From NCBI GenBank assembly GCA_032358255.1, contig JAULBX010012652.1:1-64000 (forward strand): 64,000 nt of DNA. Reading direction: 5' to 3'. Positions 1-13,700 of this stretch are shown piece after piece (position 1 is the stretch's first letter; every line of letters begins with the position of its first letter). The notes below the pieces were generated by a model. That model saw nothing but the letters and a program-made list of their open reading frames with translations, did no database searches and had not been told where the DNA came from. This DNA is from Heterotrichella gracilis (taxonomy: Eukaryota; Sar; Xanthophyceae; Tribonematales; Xanthonemataceae). The translations under genes and the position numbers were made by a program.

Positions 1-233
1 AAACATCCTGGGCATTGAAGTGCCACCCCCATTTTCGCCCATTAAAACCTTACTCGATTACGTGGCTCCCACTGTACCATGTTTTTGATATATTGCAGCA
101 ATATTGCACCCATTTGATGTATTTGATGACGTGCACAATCAATTGGATGTCGGCTTTATTAAGGTAACATTTATCTTTGTTGTCTACTTCGAAATGTGTG
201 AAAATATAGATTCAACCCCTGGATTCACCCCAC

Positions 234-1718
234 CTTGGCATACTATGTAGTGTGTCCCGGGCTTGCTGAACAGGCGAGTGTAGCTGCCAACCTTCTTGGC
301 AGCATCCAGCACAGCAAGGCGGGAGAGTTGGCACTTGTCTGCGGCATACATTGCCGCTGTGAGGTGTACACATGCGGGGGGATGCTAGGGACTCACATAG
401 AAAATCAACAACAGAATCCTGATTGACATAAGATTACAACAAATAATTCAGTTAATTATATTGAAGGAAGGTTCGCACTTCTGATCTGCTGAAACTGTGA
501 ATAAAAATTCTTCCGGTGGGAGGGGGGAGTTGGCAAGTGCCGCCGAGAGTTACAACAAGTCCACAGCTGCAAGCTATTATGGCATGATGCAGGCATGGGC
601 TACATGGGCAACAAGGAATACAGTCATCTATGACTACCATTTGGGAATTTAACATGCTCACACGCTCAGACGCACACCCACATAACCCACATCCACACAC
701 GTCACCAGAAGTAGCAGGCAGAAGAGTTTTCCTTTCGGTAGTTCCTGGGCAAGCACGATCTAAAATAACCATTACAGCTAGCGTGCATGATATACAACTG
801 CACCGCAACCGTGGTCAAAGGTTAAAACACTAAAAATAGCCACTTGCATTTACCTAAGTACACATCCACTTCAACAGTGCGTACCAAAGGCTAGCTTGTC
901 AGGTGCTGCCGCTATTCCATGCTTGATCTTTGACCACGTGAAGCGAATGGCATCGCCGCAGTTGATGGTGATGGGCTTGTAGGGCTTGAATCCCGGCTGA
1001 TACTCCCATAGCAGGGGAACTACCTTGGCATCTCCTGCTTCCAGGAAAGTGACCATGCTATTCAAATGCGGGATAACATCACATACACTTATATCTCAAA
1101 CATGGGTTTGGGCTGTAGGATTTTGGGGTTTATGGTTTTAAGCTGTAGGGCTTGCATGAGGTGGGCCATTCACAAAATGGGCTGCGTGGGCAGGTTGGGG
1201 AGTTCATGTGTGGCAAAACGAGCAGGAGTAGAAATGTTGAAGTTAAATTGCAACCAGCCAATTGCAGAGGGTTTTGCCTATCCTGGCTAGAAGTGGGGGT
1301 TTAAAGGTAGATGTGCAAAATGCGGGAAGAATGGGGCAAGTTGTAACCCCTGCAACAGATGCAAGGTAAACACAGGTTGTTTATAAGGTACTTGATACAA
1401 CTAGCAGCTTGTGGGTATTTTCGTGGCGGCAAGTTGCTAGGCAGCTAACTGCCCAGCTCCTCTGGACAGATATTTAGGGGGGCTGGGTCAGGGACTGCGC
1501 AGCTGTGTAGGGCACGGTACATAGGCTCAAGGGTTCAGGGTACAGGAACAATGCCACAAGGCAGGGGAAGTGCAGCTTCCTGAAGGGGTGGCTAGGGAGT
1601 ACGTACCAACGTTCGAAGTTGCGCATAGCACTAGCATAGTTGCCACGACCTTGAGCTTATGGGCGGCCTTGATGCCTCTAGTGGCCATGGCAGTACTGGT
1701 GGCACCAACAGCCGCCAT
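234..1718 (-). CDS. Phytocyanin-like cupredoxin (blue-copper domain), 3' part beyond window
   Basis: Three exons on the minus strand join in phase: 1718-1607, 1034-885 and 356-234; introns follow GT-AG. Exon 1 gives an N-terminal signal-like segment (hydrophobic VVATMLVLCATS after a basic stretch); an in-frame ATG ten codons later is an alternative start. Exon 2 carries PITINCGDAIRFTW followed by IKHGI, the usual first beta strands and first His ligand of plastocyanin-like domains. Exon 3 ends with KPGTHYIVCQ, which fits the strand bearing the copper-ligand Cys. The remaining His and the axial ligand are not visible; a possible next acceptor lies at bases 8-9, so the gene probably continues off the left edge. 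By family the product would be a secreted or periplasmic electron carrier or metal-binding wall protein. Two cysteines (one in exon 2, one in exon 3) could form a structural disulphide. Family is well supported; exact function is not known. Confidence 0.62.
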
Positions 1719-2296
1719 CTGTGTTAGTAAAACTCCTTCGGGATGCTGTTTTGTTGGGAGGAAAGTCTGATGTTTGAGGTTATGTTGGGATAGCAGTGCA
1801 AAAGCTCGACACGGCCCTACAATTAGTCGGCAAACAAACCCAAGTCATGCCACTTTATACAATATTGGGCTCCGTTTAGCAACTATCTGTGTGCCTTACC
1901 GTGGCCGAAGTATTCGAAAGACGGTGCAGCAGTCACTGGCCATTGCAATATTCAGGGCAGTTGGCCAACACCGAGCAGGAGAGTACACGCCCAGAACCGT
2001 TGCAGAACGCCAATACCTCGCGTGCGCGTATCGGTGTCGTATGACAGCCACGCCAGACACGCCTCAAGCCCCCACTTAGAGGCTCCAACACTCCTCGCGC
2101 ATATTTCCACACGCTGGCCACGCTCCGTGGCGTGTGCGCACGAGCCAGTTTACTAAATTGTATAAATTTTAATGTTAAAAAATTTGGTACGTTATCTATA
2201 TTTTATTCGGTTCAAATCAGGTAGTCTATGTAGTCAACCCAATTTACTGTATTTTGCAGGCTTGAATTTTTTTGCAGGAATACAGGAAGTATATGC

Positions 2297-2691
2297 CTAG
2301 TGGTGGCACTCTGGGCCAAATTTGGGGGGGGCAAGGACCATGCGATTTGGACCCCTTCCGGTGGTCAAACACACTTTTTGAACACATATTCGGAATCAGC
2401 ACTTCGACATTGGTTTGTACGATGTTTCAGAAAGTGTGTCTAGGACGCGGAAAATGGCCATATTTTCCTTACAAAATCAGTCAGCAACTAAACCAGTCAA
2501 AATCGTCCCAAAGTCGACGTACAAAACGACTCGAAACGACTTCCGAACAACACAAAAGAAAGTTCGAAAGCGTAGATACGCTTCTCGTCGAGTTACCTTT
2601 GCAACACCGTTTTTAAAAGTTCGAAATTCGTCGGGAATTGGGACCATGGTCCGCGGCCCCAGAGTGGGAAATCAGAGAGTGCCAGCACTAG
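2297..2691. mobile_element. MITE-like non-autonomous DNA element with terminal inverted repeats
   Basis: The element starts CTAGTGGTGGCACTCT (2297-2312) and ends with the inverse AGAGTGCCAGCACTAG (2676-2691), 15 of 16 positions paired. It is flanked on both sides by the same 11 bases, GAAGTATATGC (2286-2296 and 2692-2702), as expected for a target-site duplication. The 395-bp interior has no convincing coding frame. Caveat: the GAAGTATATGC motif also recurs just downstream (near 2739 and 2770), so part of the flank identity may come from a local tandem repeat. An 11-bp duplication would resemble Mutator-like rather than CACTA elements. Confidence 0.55.
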
Positions 2692-2785
2692 GAAGTATAT
2701 GCACATAATGTATATTTTTTGCAGGAATACAATATAAGGAAGTATATGCACATAAGCCTCCCCATAAGGAAGTATATGCAAGTAA
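2686..2785. repeat. Short local repeat of GGAAGTATATGC
   Basis: Three copies of the 12-mer lie within about 90 bases (starting near 2691, 2738 and 2769), with another at 2285 left of the MITE-like element. Two copies are followed by ACATAA. The rest of 1,719-3,708 has no gene I can support. Confidence 0.5.
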
Positions 2786-3708
2786 GTATAAGGGAAACTG
2801 TTATCAATGTCAAACTTTTTTCTTCTTTTTTTCCAAGCCTGGGTTAGCATGTCTGGGCCGGTGTCTGGCCATGCCTCACCCCAGTCCAAGAGCCAAGACT
2901 TATGCGACACTTTTCCAGTGTGGCAGATGGTGGTCAAGCAGTCATGCCGTCTACTGCACTTTCATGCTACCCATATATCCTGCAGCTTTACAGAGTACCA
3001 GGTAACCATGCAAGGCAGGTTCTGTGCATTAAATAGCTATGATTTCCCAGACGTGCACGCAGTGCATGCAGTCATGCAGTCATCATGTTGTCACTATGCA
3101 CACTGTGTGGTAGTTTTCCGCAAATCTTGAAGGATGTGTATCGATTCGCAGGATAGCAAATCTAGCACTGTCAGTGACAGAGTAAATTTGCAATGGCCGA
3201 TTTAATGTCAACGCAACCAGCAGGCACCTAGTCCCTGTTGGGTGAGGTGGACCAGCTGGACGGCTGTACCCCGTCTATGCACCTGGATAAAAACGTTTAG
3301 TTTTTTTTTTAAACAGATGCAATAACACTAGCAAGGATGAAGGCAACATGATTTACGGAAATTGATCATGTCAAACAATACCGTGGGCCAATCATATAAT
3401 GGCAAAACATACAGTACACGCGACTTCCATTTCAGTCAATATGGTAGCTCCACATTGCACTTACGTTACAATGTTGACTCATACAGACTTATTACCAAAG
3501 GTATGGCATGTGACTGGTTAAGTGCAAATTGTAAATGCCATACCAAATGTACTAAATACTCAAACCTGCGTCACGTTACCCAGTGGGTGTCCATGTATCC
3601 TGCCTTACAACTTACATCATACTGGCCCTAAATAGTATTAACTACGTACCCTGTTGTCTGCATTGCCTGTGTGTGTGTTTACCCATGGTGTCTACTCTTT
3701 TGCTGGTT

Positions 3709-6700
3709 TTAAGTTTTCTTTTTGGGAGGCGGTGACCGCTTGGATCTGGGTGGAGGTGATTTCTTTGGGGGGGGTGATTTCTTGAGGTTGATTGGTTGCT
3801 GACTCTTGGGAGGGGGTGGTTTTTTGAGGTTGGCCGGTGGCATTTTCTTGAGCGGGGGTGGGTTTCGTTTGGGCGGGGGAAGCAGGGGTGGTTTGCGCGT
3901 TGGCGGGGGTTGGCGACTGGCAGGGGATGGCCGCTTGACAAGCTTTGGAGGTGGCGGAGCTGACTTTGTTATGGTGGGTGGTGGTGACTTGGCTACGGGT
4001 GGTGGAGACTTCGAAATGGGTGGTGGTGTCTTGGCGGTGGGTGGAGGTGACTTTACAATGGGTGATGGTGACTTTGCGGTGGGTGAAGGAGGCGGTGATG
4101 ACATCGGTGATGTGGTGCCAGGTGGTGGTGGTGTGGCAGTGGTAGATGTCGGGGGCTTCACAATGGGTGGCGGTGACTTGGTGGTGGGAGGTGGCGATTT
4201 TGCGACGGGTGAAGATGACTTGGCGGCAGGTGGTGGGGCCAGGCCTGCATGCATTGCACTGCTTACATTGCATTCAAGTAACTCTGAAGGGGCTAGCATT
4301 GGAGAAGGAGACCATACATTTTATATCGATTCCCAAGTAACCTTGTTTGCAGAGTATCCCACAATGGCAAGAGTATCTGAGTATGTTTTCTTTTTCAATA
4401 CGACTTTACAGAATGTGTAGTTCTAATGAGGATAAATGCGCATTAAAGTTACACAGCACCGTCCCAAAGATAGGCTTGCATGGGCCCTGTATGCAAGATA
4501 TTGCTTTTCTAAGTACTTTTCCGCAGGGTATATAAACGCTTGTACTCACATGCAGGTGCTATGCAGGCTGTGTTGATAGAAAACGAGGCTGTCAGAAGAT
4601 ACAGGGCATCAACCTCAGTTTCTGCGCTTGAGACTTTCACTTCCGCTGAGCCTGCCCCTGCAAAAAAGGCACACACTTGTTTCATTTCATATAAAGAAAA
4701 TATTTACCAAGCATGTAAAATTTCAGCTCTGAGACGAGGCCTTTGTAGCATGTCTAGGTATGTCTCCCTGCAATTCAAGGGTCAAGGTAACCAATGCTTC
4801 TAGGGAAAGTCCTCAACGCTGACCCTATGTAGCGCTATGCGCATGGTACTACAAGGTCAAGAAATACCTGTCTACATGATCCTATTAATCCAACTGCCAA
4901 TTGCAGAGCATTAATTCTGTCACAAACACTGCATGGTTGCTAAATGCGTGTAACTACTTGACACCTCAATGTGGGACGCACACTTGTTAACAGTTACGAC
5001 ATGGGGCATGCACGTGATGCAGGTGCTGATGCAGGTGCTGACGTAATTTCAGTGATGCCAGTGTGCAGCTTGAGTGCATTTAGTGCAATTTTTGTGTGTA
5101 ATAACCTGCACACATGTGCACGTTAAAGGAGCCAGAATTTCAGTTAATGAAATTGCTCCAGGCCGGAGTAAGGGTTAACGTGAGTGGTGAAATAGGAGAT
5201 CCCCACAAACTGTATATATTTTCTTAAGTTTATATCGTGGCGTGGTAGGTAGCTTGATAGGTAACCACACCGTGTACCATTGGTTGTAGTGTATTTCAAT
5301 TGTTGCCCAGCCTGAAAAGAGGAGGTATTTGAATATCCCATCTCCCAATACAAGCTCATTCCCCATGGCACATATTATATACATCAATGCGCATAGTGCG
5401 TATTGCCTGCAGATGCCTCCTACCTGCTGCGCTGCAGGGCACCAATAGATTGAGAGTGAAGCGGTCCAAAGCATCATCCTCGCTGTGCCAAAACCGGTTG
5501 GAGCTGCAAGGAGGTGGAATGGGAGCGGTCTCTAGATACAATCTCAATGAATACGTTATGATTCATTGTTGGAATTTATGGCATTTGTCATCATGATTGA
5601 ACCCCATCGTTGGGCCCGGGCCCTCGGGAGCAATGGCGTTTTTTGGGACAGTCAATGCAATGGAATGGTCAAGATCTTGACTCAGGAAGTACTAAATTTA
5701 CTATATTGATCCAATATCACTCGTTTTTCCATCCCGGAAAAGAATGGGAATGCTGTTTAGCATAAGTGCCTGTCAGTTCTATATTTTAATTATTTTAATT
5801 CACATGCAAGTTTCTTCTCCCCATAATACCTGTTCACCCTATTATTGTGTCAGATGCCAGGGGTATCAACAAATGGCGGAAATATAAACATGAATGAGTC
5901 TTTCTTTTAATTATTATAGGCCAAAGTAATATGATATGTTTTTAAGTGAGACATGTTTATCTTCCGACTTGAGGCATTTTTTTATTCGGCGAAAAACAAC
6001 ACCGGCAGTTAATGAACTCATTCATATTATCCTATGTGTCAGAATAGTTTTTATCTCATGTCTTATCTTATGTATAAAATTTGTAGCTACAAAGACCGCA
6101 GGCACCTGGTACCCATTTGACCCATGAATATGTGGCTAGCCACACATTCTGTCCGTATAGGCAGAGCCCTAGGGCCTCTCCTTGACCGCGATGCCCTTTT
6201 AGCCCTCTACAACATTCGTGCAGACACTACATCCACTGAAGCTCATGTGCAGTAAACTAAGTTAACTAAGTTGACAGTGTCCAGTGCACGCACCATGCCT
6301 TGTCCTCTGCGAAGCCAAAGGTGCCGGTGGTTGATGTGACATATGCCTGCCGGTAGCTATCTTCAGGGAAGGATACGGTGAGGGTATGTCTCTGCCCAGG
6401 GCACAAACTGGTGCGGGTGGAGGTGCTGCCGGACAGGCTTAGGGTGATGCGGGAGGAGCTGCAGCAGAGTGAACGGCAAAATAACAATATCAGACCACTT
6501 ATGAGACATTTACTGCGATGGATAGGACAAGTGAGGGGGGATGGTAATGGGTTAAAAAAAACATCAAGGAAAAACAGACAGAGGGTTCTAGACAATGCAT
6601 GGTGTGTGTTAATTAGACCAAAATGGGTGAGGTTAGAGCTGAGGTTAGCGGCCATTAATGGACTTTGTCAGAGCCTCAGCTTTGAACATTTGTATCTGAC

Positions 6701-7146
6701 AGTTACAAAAAGGACGCTAACCTGGGCTCACACGACTGGTGGAGGGTGCTTAACCCCGCAGGCTAAGAAGTCTAGACATGGCCTACATGGCCAGATCTGT
6801 GAGTTGATACTGTGTGACATTTACACAAGAAAAATATGAATTGGAGTTTGGTTGGTTGAACATCCAAAAGTTTTGCTCTCGGCTGGGTGGTTGTTCACAA
6901 TCCTATATGCCACCCGCACTGGTTCATACAGGAGCACTGCTGAGCTGTTGAAAGATCTGGGGTTGGCGCATGCGCACACCTATCGGTTCGAGGGTCTTTG
7001 TGCTCCGCTATCTCGTATACGCCTCCCCCCACGGGATGCAACAGGCACCGCTTGGAGGCGTCTTGTGAAAACATCGAGTTCACCGCATCTACCCAATGCT
7101 GTGGGTGGGCACTTGCGCATGTTGCTGCCAGTATCCAAGCCACCAT
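3709..7146 (-). CDS. Secreted Reeler-like domain protein with Lys/Pro-rich wall-type tail
   Basis: Minus-strand model with exons 7146-6980, 6458-6294, 5503-5424, about 5311-5271, 4657-4550 and 4244-3709. Exon 1 starts with a signal peptide (MVAWILAATCASAH). Exon 2 holds an SSRITLSLSG strand followed by LCPGQRHTLTVSF and AYVTSTTGTF, and exon 3 holds CSNRF...LNLLVPCSAA; this order matches the N-terminal module of the cytochrome b561 gene at 17,607. Exon 6 (about 178 residues) is a long run of SPPP, PPPK and KSPPP units ending PPPKKKT and a stop, typical of hydroxyproline-rich wall glycoproteins. Junctions 1-2, 2-3, 3-4 and 5-6 agree in phase; the exon 4 to exon 5 junction does not with the obvious donor (phase 0 into phase 1), so the boundary of exon 4 is wrong or a small exon is missing. 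Product: probably a secreted cell-wall or periplasmic protein. No catalytic residues seen. It is divergent from the FEA-like gene. Confidence 0.6.
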
Positions 7147-7790
7147 CACGAGTATGGAGGGTGTGCAGGTGAGTAAAGCTTGGTGGGCAGGGGGGACCAT
7201 TCTATCGCGTCGTAAATCGACCTAATAACTGCACATTTGCACGTTAGAGCAACGTATAGATAGTTTAGACCCAAACCGACACGATATATTAGGTTTCCCT
7301 TTTTCGCGCGGGTTAAAGAAATCGTGCGCCTGGCCTGCACAGTTAAGTCGCACTGTCTGCAGCGTGCTAGCTTCGCCGCCGCCAATCACTCCAGAAATGC
7401 TTATCCAGTCAAAGGCCAAAAAATCTCGAGGAGCTGCTGAAGGGAAAACTTTCGTGCTTAGCTTGCACCTGGCGCGTGCCGCACGCCACTCCAGGGCCCA
7501 CCCTAGGGGGGTGGCTGCACGGCGGCACACAGGCACAGAGCGGGCAGCGCGCTTGCACCAGGCAAACTGCGCGTTGACTACCTTTGACAGGCTATCGGCG
7601 TTGTAAGTCGACGTTTTTTGCAGTAAGCGCTTGCATATACGAGCGCACGGTTGAAGGCTATTTGAGCAGCGGCAGTGCAGATGTTGGGTAGTAATACCAG
7701 CACCATTTTTTTGTATCGGTGCGTGCGTATCGACTACAAGGGTTGACTAGGCCTAACCCAGCGTTGCCGTGTTTGCTTTGCCTTGGCAGG
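7147..7790. promoter_or_regulatory. Shared divergent intergenic region (Reeler-like gene left, FEA-like gene right)
   Basis: The start codons of the two oppositely oriented genes are only 644 bp apart (ATG at 7146 minus and ATG at 7791 plus), so both promoters must lie here or in upstream non-coding exons. The segment is locally GC- and CpG-rich (for example around 7,300-7,560), as in many green-algal promoters. A TTGGCAG just before the ATG at 7791 could be a splice acceptor of a 5' non-coding exon. I see no clear TATA box. Confidence 0.45.
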
Positions 7791-10700
7791 ATGGCTAGGC
7801 AACTTCTAGCCTGTCCATCAAAGGCGGCGCTGGTTCTGCTGGTGTGTGCATTGCAGGTGACATCCCACCTGCAGGCCGCCGCTGCCAGGACTGGGGCACG
7901 CACCCTGCTCCAGACCTTGCCCGAAGGCACCTTGGCCAATACCACCGACATCGCCTGGTTAGGATACAAGTTCGCCGGCAATGTGGCAGGTGATGTTCGC
8001 GATAGCAACCTTCCTAGAGTGTGGACCTGTTTTGCACCTTGAAATGGACGCATGCCATTACATGTAAAGGAATGTTAGGAATGCGACCACCATCATGATC
8101 ATCATCAGCTCGGCCAACCCTATGCACAACACTCATGACCTAACACAATCTATGCACAACGTCTAAAGTCTATAAAATAACGTGACGAAATACAAGAGGT
8201 TTTAGATTACAAGATGTTTTAGCTGCTATTACAAGATGTTTTAGTTGTACAGTGTTTGGATGTTGCAGGCGCGGATTTGCCAACAGCATTCATTATTTTC
8301 TATCGCTGACAGTGCTGGGTTAGCGATGGCCCTTTTTTCAAAAACACAAAAAACCTGAAATTACTTTCAGGGTTGAAAAGCTGCCTGTCGCAATAAAATA
8401 TTAGAATGGGTGTTGGATGGCCATGCGCATGCTGATTGTATTGCGCTGGTTTGGTCCCGTGTGCATACTGTGTATGTACTGTTTAATTTAAGTAATTACT
8501 GGCATACTAGCTAAACACTCTTGTCGATGTTTCTTTTTCTGCCAAGATGCTCAAACTTTGTTGGTGCCGTATTGACACCCCGCTCTCCCTCCCCCCCGCC
8601 CATGCTCCCCTGCAGGCTACATGTTCCTGAGTGATGATAGCTGTGACATGGCAGCAGCGCTGGCGGCTGGAAACCTGTCTGCAGCCGCTGACATTTATGC
8701 CAAGGGGAAGAACTCGCTGCTGGGCTCTGGACTACCGAGGACCCTTAAGGGTACATATGTGTCTCCGGCACTGCCACAGCGTTGAAAGTGTACTCTGCCA
8801 GTGCCCTACCTATACTACTGCAGTGTACTAATAACTCTAAATGAACAAAAAGACCATGTAAGCTATATAAGCTATCTAGGCCAATGCTGCATGACATCTC
8901 ATGGCATCACGTGGCAATGTAGTAAATGCAGTAGATAAATCTTTATATTATTGTAATAAGCTGAAGAAATCATTTCCTTTCTATTTCTCAACCAGAGTGA
9001 TATGGAATAAGCCTATAGGCCGGCGCCCACCTTGTAATCTTGGAAGCCGTGTTTGCAACTGTACAGGCAGTGGTAAGCCCATCTTGTCACAAAGGCAGAC
9101 CATACTATGATGCTACACTTTAAGCGATTTAACCCTTACTCTGGTTAACTGTTTGCCACCATCATCACACTTGCCCTGCAGCCTTGACCCTATTTAACGC
9201 AACCTGGCCTGCTTCAACCGGACTCATCTGCCATTTTGCAGCCTTTGCCCTGTCCAACCGCAACCTGACCCTGTTCAACCAGTTTGCTGCCTATTTTGGG
9301 TCACGCACCTGGCTGGATGACTACATTGGAGCGGCAGCCAATGGCACAGGTGGGGTGCAGTAGGTGGAGTAGGTGGAGGAAGTGCCTTAGATGTGAGGGT
9401 GGGTACTCGCGTGGGTGACGAGTGCGGGTGTGCGTAGTGCGCTGTATTACTTGCTGAGTAATTAATACAACAGCATTTCAATGCCTACCTTCGCCTAATA
9501 CTTAGTTGATCACATATGTTGGGGCACTTTTTATTACATAGTCTGTGACATGCACCCTTCCAGTTGCTGCACTTATTCATTACTTCATTTGCACAGGTGT
9601 GTTTGCCCAAGCTAGTGATGCCGTGCGCGGTGCCGCCCTCCTGCACGGCTCCCGAGGTCTGGTGATCAACTACCTGCTCTACGAGCTGGAGTCTGGATAC
9701 GCAAAGGTCCTGGTTAACAACACTGCACCGGCAACAGGTGGGCAGTGCCTTAGAAAAGTGCTTAGTTTAATAAATTAAAGACCACATATTTGGAGCATGC
9801 CAGAAATGCAAGGGGTTGCAGCACTTTAAACAACTAGCTATGGGTGGTGAGTGCCGCACCCTCTTCTCATTTGGCTATTGTCTGCTAAAAAACATTGTTG
9901 TCTACTAAAAAGCATTACCCAAAATTAGGTTTAGGGCTTCCATTGTGATGCGCCCTCCACACAATGCGCTGACGCAATCTGGGCATCAAATGCGCTGATA
10001 AAACTTTGGCACCACACCCTGAAATCTACAACCCACATCAAACACAAGCTAGAATTTACCCGAGGGAGCTCCACACAAACTGTGATCCCAGGTCACAACG
10101 CCCTGGTCACCTCAACCTCTCGATCTCCCTAAACCAGGGTTTACCTCCTGCGCCCTACACACTGTTGAGGTGGACCGGACACCACCACCTGGTCCCTTAA
10201 CCATCAACTCTGCATCACCCTAAGTACCCTAATCTAGGGTGTGCATGCGCAGGCGCCCCCCACAACGTTGATGAGGCCTGGGCACTCTACACAGGCAAAA
10301 CCCCATCCTGTGCCCCCTGGGGTCTGGCAGAGGCGGCGGGGGCGGGTTTTGGAACTCTGGCCAATAATTGCAGTGTGAGGTGAGGATCGGCACAGTAGGC
10401 ATGTTAGCCAGCATATCCTAGGTAAGGGAGGTAGGTCGGCTGGTTCGATAATTTCCTCTTGGATGTACAGAACTGGGTTGCACATGTGCTTGATAGTTGT
10501 GGCCCACGTCTCAGCGTCAGGTGAGGAATCAGAGGCAGGCAATAGCCCTCCTTGGCAATAATTAATTATAAACTGATCTTAATATTTTATTAACCAGGGT
10601 TTGCGGCTTCCTTGTAGAAAGAAAAAAAAAAGTGGGACAGATTACCAGAGGCTGGGGATTTTTGCTTATATCTATTATGACACTGTTGGTTGCATACACA

Positions 10701-13700
10701 TATGTTAAGTCAGGAGTATTCATAATATTATTTCGCTAAAACAAATTCTTCTCCCACTACTTTGACTTGCCAACTTGAATCACTGGATAGAAAAAAACAC
10801 TTACATACTTTATACTTTTTCTTGTGTTTTATGACCACCATCACACTCCCCGCGCAGTTCTGTCAACACAGCAGCCACCTCCTCCTACAACACCATGATG
10901 GTCGCAGCACGAGCGGGTGATGGACCAAACTATGCAGCTGCTTTGGCAGCCCTGGTGAAGCAGATTGCACTGGCATTTGCACAGTCAACACTGGTGGCTG
11001 TGGATCAGCTAGAGCAGACGCTTGGTGCCGCTGCAGCTAACAGCAGCGCTATTCAGGTGGGTGGGGGTGGGGCAGGTGGGTTCACTCGTGCCACTCAGAA
11101 CAATTTCCCTTCGACTTTGCACTTGATTGGAGGAAAACGAATTACCGAGTTTCGTATTTCATTGAGGACGGGGTTCAGGAGTGAACAAAAGCCTTTTGCA
11201 AAAATACATGCATGGGTCCATGTCCTTGATTAAGGCCAAGCAGGTAGCTGTGGTGCAAACCTGGTGCAAACATTTCATCAATCTCATTGATTGGATGCAA
11301 TAATGTAGTGTAATCCTCTGTCACCCTGCATGCTCTGACCGCGCTTGTCTATCCCTGCCCTGCATGATACAGTAAAGAGCCCGAATACAATACATGGCCA
11401 ATGACGTCAGCCAAAATTCCTCGTTCCATCACCACCAGCTACTTTGGGCCTATCCAACCGCAAGTGATCCCCTTGTGACTTGTTTTTCTCCAGGCCACCG
11501 CATACGCATTCTTCCGTACTGTCGCCCCCCTGGGTGCTTCCAGATCCCCCGCAGCTGTGCTGTCTGTCATGCAGAAGCTGAGGCCAGAGACAGTGAACTC
11601 TGCCAGCTCCATCAGCTACACTCAGGTAAGGTTTAAGTGTCACAGTCTAGTTGTTGTCTTATATGCAGAGGTGATCTACAGTTGACAAGGCAGTAACCAA
11701 CTGCACATGCAGCCATTTTTTCAGGTTGTGTTTCTGCATCCAGAGGTTTTGGACCCTCTCCTGAGACGTACGAGTCAAATTTACTCGACAAGTGCAATGT
11801 AAACAATTCAAATGCCCTGCCAAGTGCTATGTTCACACAATTGTCCACCTCTGTTTCCACCTACCAAGACGTTAACATTCGAGACCTAAAATGTTCTCTC
11901 ATTGTGTCACCGTCGAAGTTACCACCAGGCAATTGTACTAAATGGGAGAGCTCACATTTGAAATATTCGGCATAAATATGTTACAATATCCTGACTTGGT
12001 TACACAGTGGTTGGTACATGAGTGCAACCACCGCCCCCTCCTCCTTTCCCAGGTTGCCGGTGACATGCGCCTGGTGCTGTCTGCAATGGGCCTGTCTTCA
12101 GCTGCCCTGGGGACACTCGGGTCCACCTGTACCTTTATGCCAGCGGTGATAAACAACATCAACACTACGGGGACAAACCTGCTAGGCTTCACGTTTGCTG
12201 GCTCAGTAGGAGGTGGGTACGATCCGTTGTCCTGTATGGTGGCCACCCCAGGGGTTAATGAGAGTACGCAGTGAGATGTGTGAGTCTGTCAGATCTATGA
12301 GATCAGCACGACGTGGTGTAAAATACTCCAATCTTGCAAACTCCTCCTTCACTGTACAAACTCTCTACACACCCTGCACTTTATCCATGCACTTCTTTTC
12401 ATCCCACACTGGTGAGTCTTTCCGTGTCCCAACCTTCAATTTATTGATCCTAGTACCCTGGCTCCCTTGGTCCTTGCAATTGCTCCATCATTTTGGCCCA
12501 ATGCATTTTGCAATTGCTCCCCGTCTTGCTTTCAGATACCCTTGCTCCGCACTCTAACTTTTCCTCCCCTGTGCACGTGGCTACAATATTGATAGAAACC
12601 AGACAAACCAACAAATACCAGAACAATGATGGGTGCCCGCCATAGCAACCAGGTTACAACCAGGATTGTTTTTACAGTCCCCCTTTGCCACATTGCACCC
12701 TTGTCACCTTTCACTATTCTCATACCCTATTACCACCCCCTGATTACCCTGGCGTGTGGCTACCCAGGCTACCTGTACTTGTCTGACGACATGTGCGCTA
12801 TTGAGGAGGCTGTGGGGTCTGGAGACCTGCCAGGGGCGGTCAGCGTGTATGCCGATGGGAAGAGCTCGCTGCTGGGCACTGGCCGATTCAGGACCCTAAA
12901 AGGTAGGCTTGGAGAGTTGCGGCATTGTGTGCGCATTGCAAAAAAGTGTTGACGAGTAGCTACATGTGCTGTACCCTGACCTCCCAGACCACCACCGCCA
13001 AACCCCCTTGAACATGTTGCCAAAGCAGATGGCAATGTGTTGTGCACTGCTGTTCCATCCCTGCAGCGATTTTTTTGTGTACCTAGTCTACCCCATCCAA
13101 AGCAACCAGCTATTCACTTCAGGTTCCTGTCACAACTCTCCCTCACAAGGTTGGTTTCCCTCCCTTGCAGCCTTTGCCCTATCCAACCGCAACCTGACCC
13201 TGTTCAACCAGTTTGCTGCGTACTTCGGGTCACGCACATGGCTGGATGACTACATTGGGGCAGCTGGGAATGGAACAGGTGGGTTGGGTGGTGAGTCACA
13301 TGTGGTGTGGGCGGGGAGGGTGAAGCAAGCTTAGGATCTTGTAGTTACCTCGTATGATCAAGTTTGAAATTACATTAATGAGCAACATGCCATGTTGAAG
13401 CGGTATAGAGTTGCAGTAGTGAGCACCATTAGCTTCATGCCAGAAGACTGGATTAAAGCAAGAACAGTGCAGATTAGGTAGACTGGGAGGGGTGGTGATC
13501 AGTTGTAGTAATATTGTAGCTACAGGTTAGGTTGCTAAAAACCCAAGCTAATTATATATGCTCAGGCAACCTTGAAATTATCTGTGTTTGTAGTTCGAGG
13601 TTTATGGCATCCAGCCACCGCAGGTTCCATTGCTCTGATACATGTGTGTGTAACCATCTATAACAGAGACACACTCACATTGCACTGTATGCTGCAGCAC

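Noticed and set aside
3806-4420. Plus-strand 204-codon glycine-rich frame
   Set aside because: Complement of the minus-strand proline-rich exon 4244-3709, which has a matching acceptor and an upstream exon in phase.
6378-6839. Plus-strand 153-codon frame
   Set aside because: It overlaps antisense to the Reeler-like exon 2 and has no domain, splice or composition support.
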